Source: Nitrososphaerota archaeon (GTDB taxonomy: Archaea > Thermoproteota > Nitrososphaeria > Nitrososphaerales > Nitrosopumilaceae). Taken from it: 6,383 bases of DNA. Position numbers and translations under genes: made by a program. Positions 6,251 through 6,383 of this stretch are shown one piece after another. Every line of letters starts with the position of its first letter. Within the stretch, counting starts at the first letter, position 1. The stretch spans positions 1-6,383 of the forward strand of contig JAGWGO010000090.1 in assembly GCA_028867395.1 (NCBI GenBank), in the 5' to 3' direction. Under the pieces are notes generated by a model. The model was not told the DNA's origin. It did not search any database and worked only from the letters and a program-made list of their open reading frames with translations.

Positions 6251-6383
6251 ATGAAGCACCATGATGATGAACTGCTGCAATTGAACTCAGTTTTAGATTC
6301 ATACCTTAAGAGAAAAACTATACCATCTCTTAGTTTAATTCTAGGTGAACCAATAGAATACTCTATTAAAAAAACAAGTGAGA
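6251..6383 (+). CDS. Second CheC-like protein, N-terminal 44 residues (runs off window)
   Basis: The frame from ATG 6251 is open to the window end and gives 44 residues. Aligned without gaps to the start of the upstream CheC (residues 10-47), about 17 of 38 positions are identical, including the shared patterns SY-x3-KT, the LS of the helix end, LGE and IKKT. It is therefore most likely a paralogous CheC-family phosphatase or a CheC-derived adaptor. Like the first copy, the N-terminal helix lacks the Glu and Asn of a first phosphatase centre. Whether the C-terminal centre is present cannot be seen. There is no ribosome binding site in front, and the gene may start its own transcript. A CheX- or FliY-like protein remains possible. 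Confidence 0.7.
   Translation, partial: MKHHDDELLQLNSVLDSYLKRKTIPSLSLILGEPIEYSIKKTSE

Noticed and set aside
6052..6264. 70-codon + strand frame across the cheR end and the intergenic gap
   Set aside because: Overlaps about 95 bases of cheR and the start of the CheC-like frame, has no motif, and no plausible ribosome binding site.
1..6383. A wholly new defence, mobile or CRISPR-type system
   Set aside because: All genes are assignable to chemotaxis families; no arrays, insertion-sequence ends, integrases, tRNAs or orphan genes are visible.

Overview
The window is one stretch of a chemotaxis (che) locus, with every gene on the + strand and almost no space between genes. In order it holds: the 3' part of a methyl-accepting chemotaxis receptor (runs off the left edge), cheW, cheY, cheB, cheA, cheC and cheR. 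A gap of about 100 bases follows, and then the first 44 codons of a second cheC-like gene that runs off the right edge. All core parts of a two-component chemosensory pathway are present: receptor, coupling protein, histidine kinase, response regulator, both adaptation enzymes and a CheY-P phosphatase.

The organism is most likely an AT-rich archaeon. Ribosome binding sites are of the GGAGG and GGTGA types, GTG and probably TTG starts are used, genes overlap by 1 to 8 bases, and the gene content (CheC present, no CheZ, CheC and CheR next to CheA) fits archaeal/Bacillus-type chemotaxis. An ammonia-oxidising thaumarchaeon (Nitrososphaeria) with a low-GC genome is my best guess from the general look of the proteins, but the sequence does not prove this.

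How the genes work together: the receptor (HAMP plus a long 44-heptad-type signalling hairpin) forms arrays with CheW and CheA. CheA phosphorylates CheY, which in archaea acts on the archaellum motor. CheR methylates and CheB demethylates receptor glutamates for adaptation, and CheC removes phosphate from CheY-P. The tight spacing from receptor to cheR suggests a single operon with translational coupling. The second cheC-like gene may have its own promoter.

The system is recognisable, not a new type, but several components depart from the textbook versions. CheA has no P2 docking domain. The CheB receiver has lost the invariant lysine (Met instead) and one of its acidic-pocket aspartates (Asn instead), while its esterase triad is intact. 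CheC keeps only one of two phosphatase centres. A second CheC paralogue sits just beyond cheR. The receptor shows an unusually clean, two-fold symmetric ladder of candidate methylation pairs.
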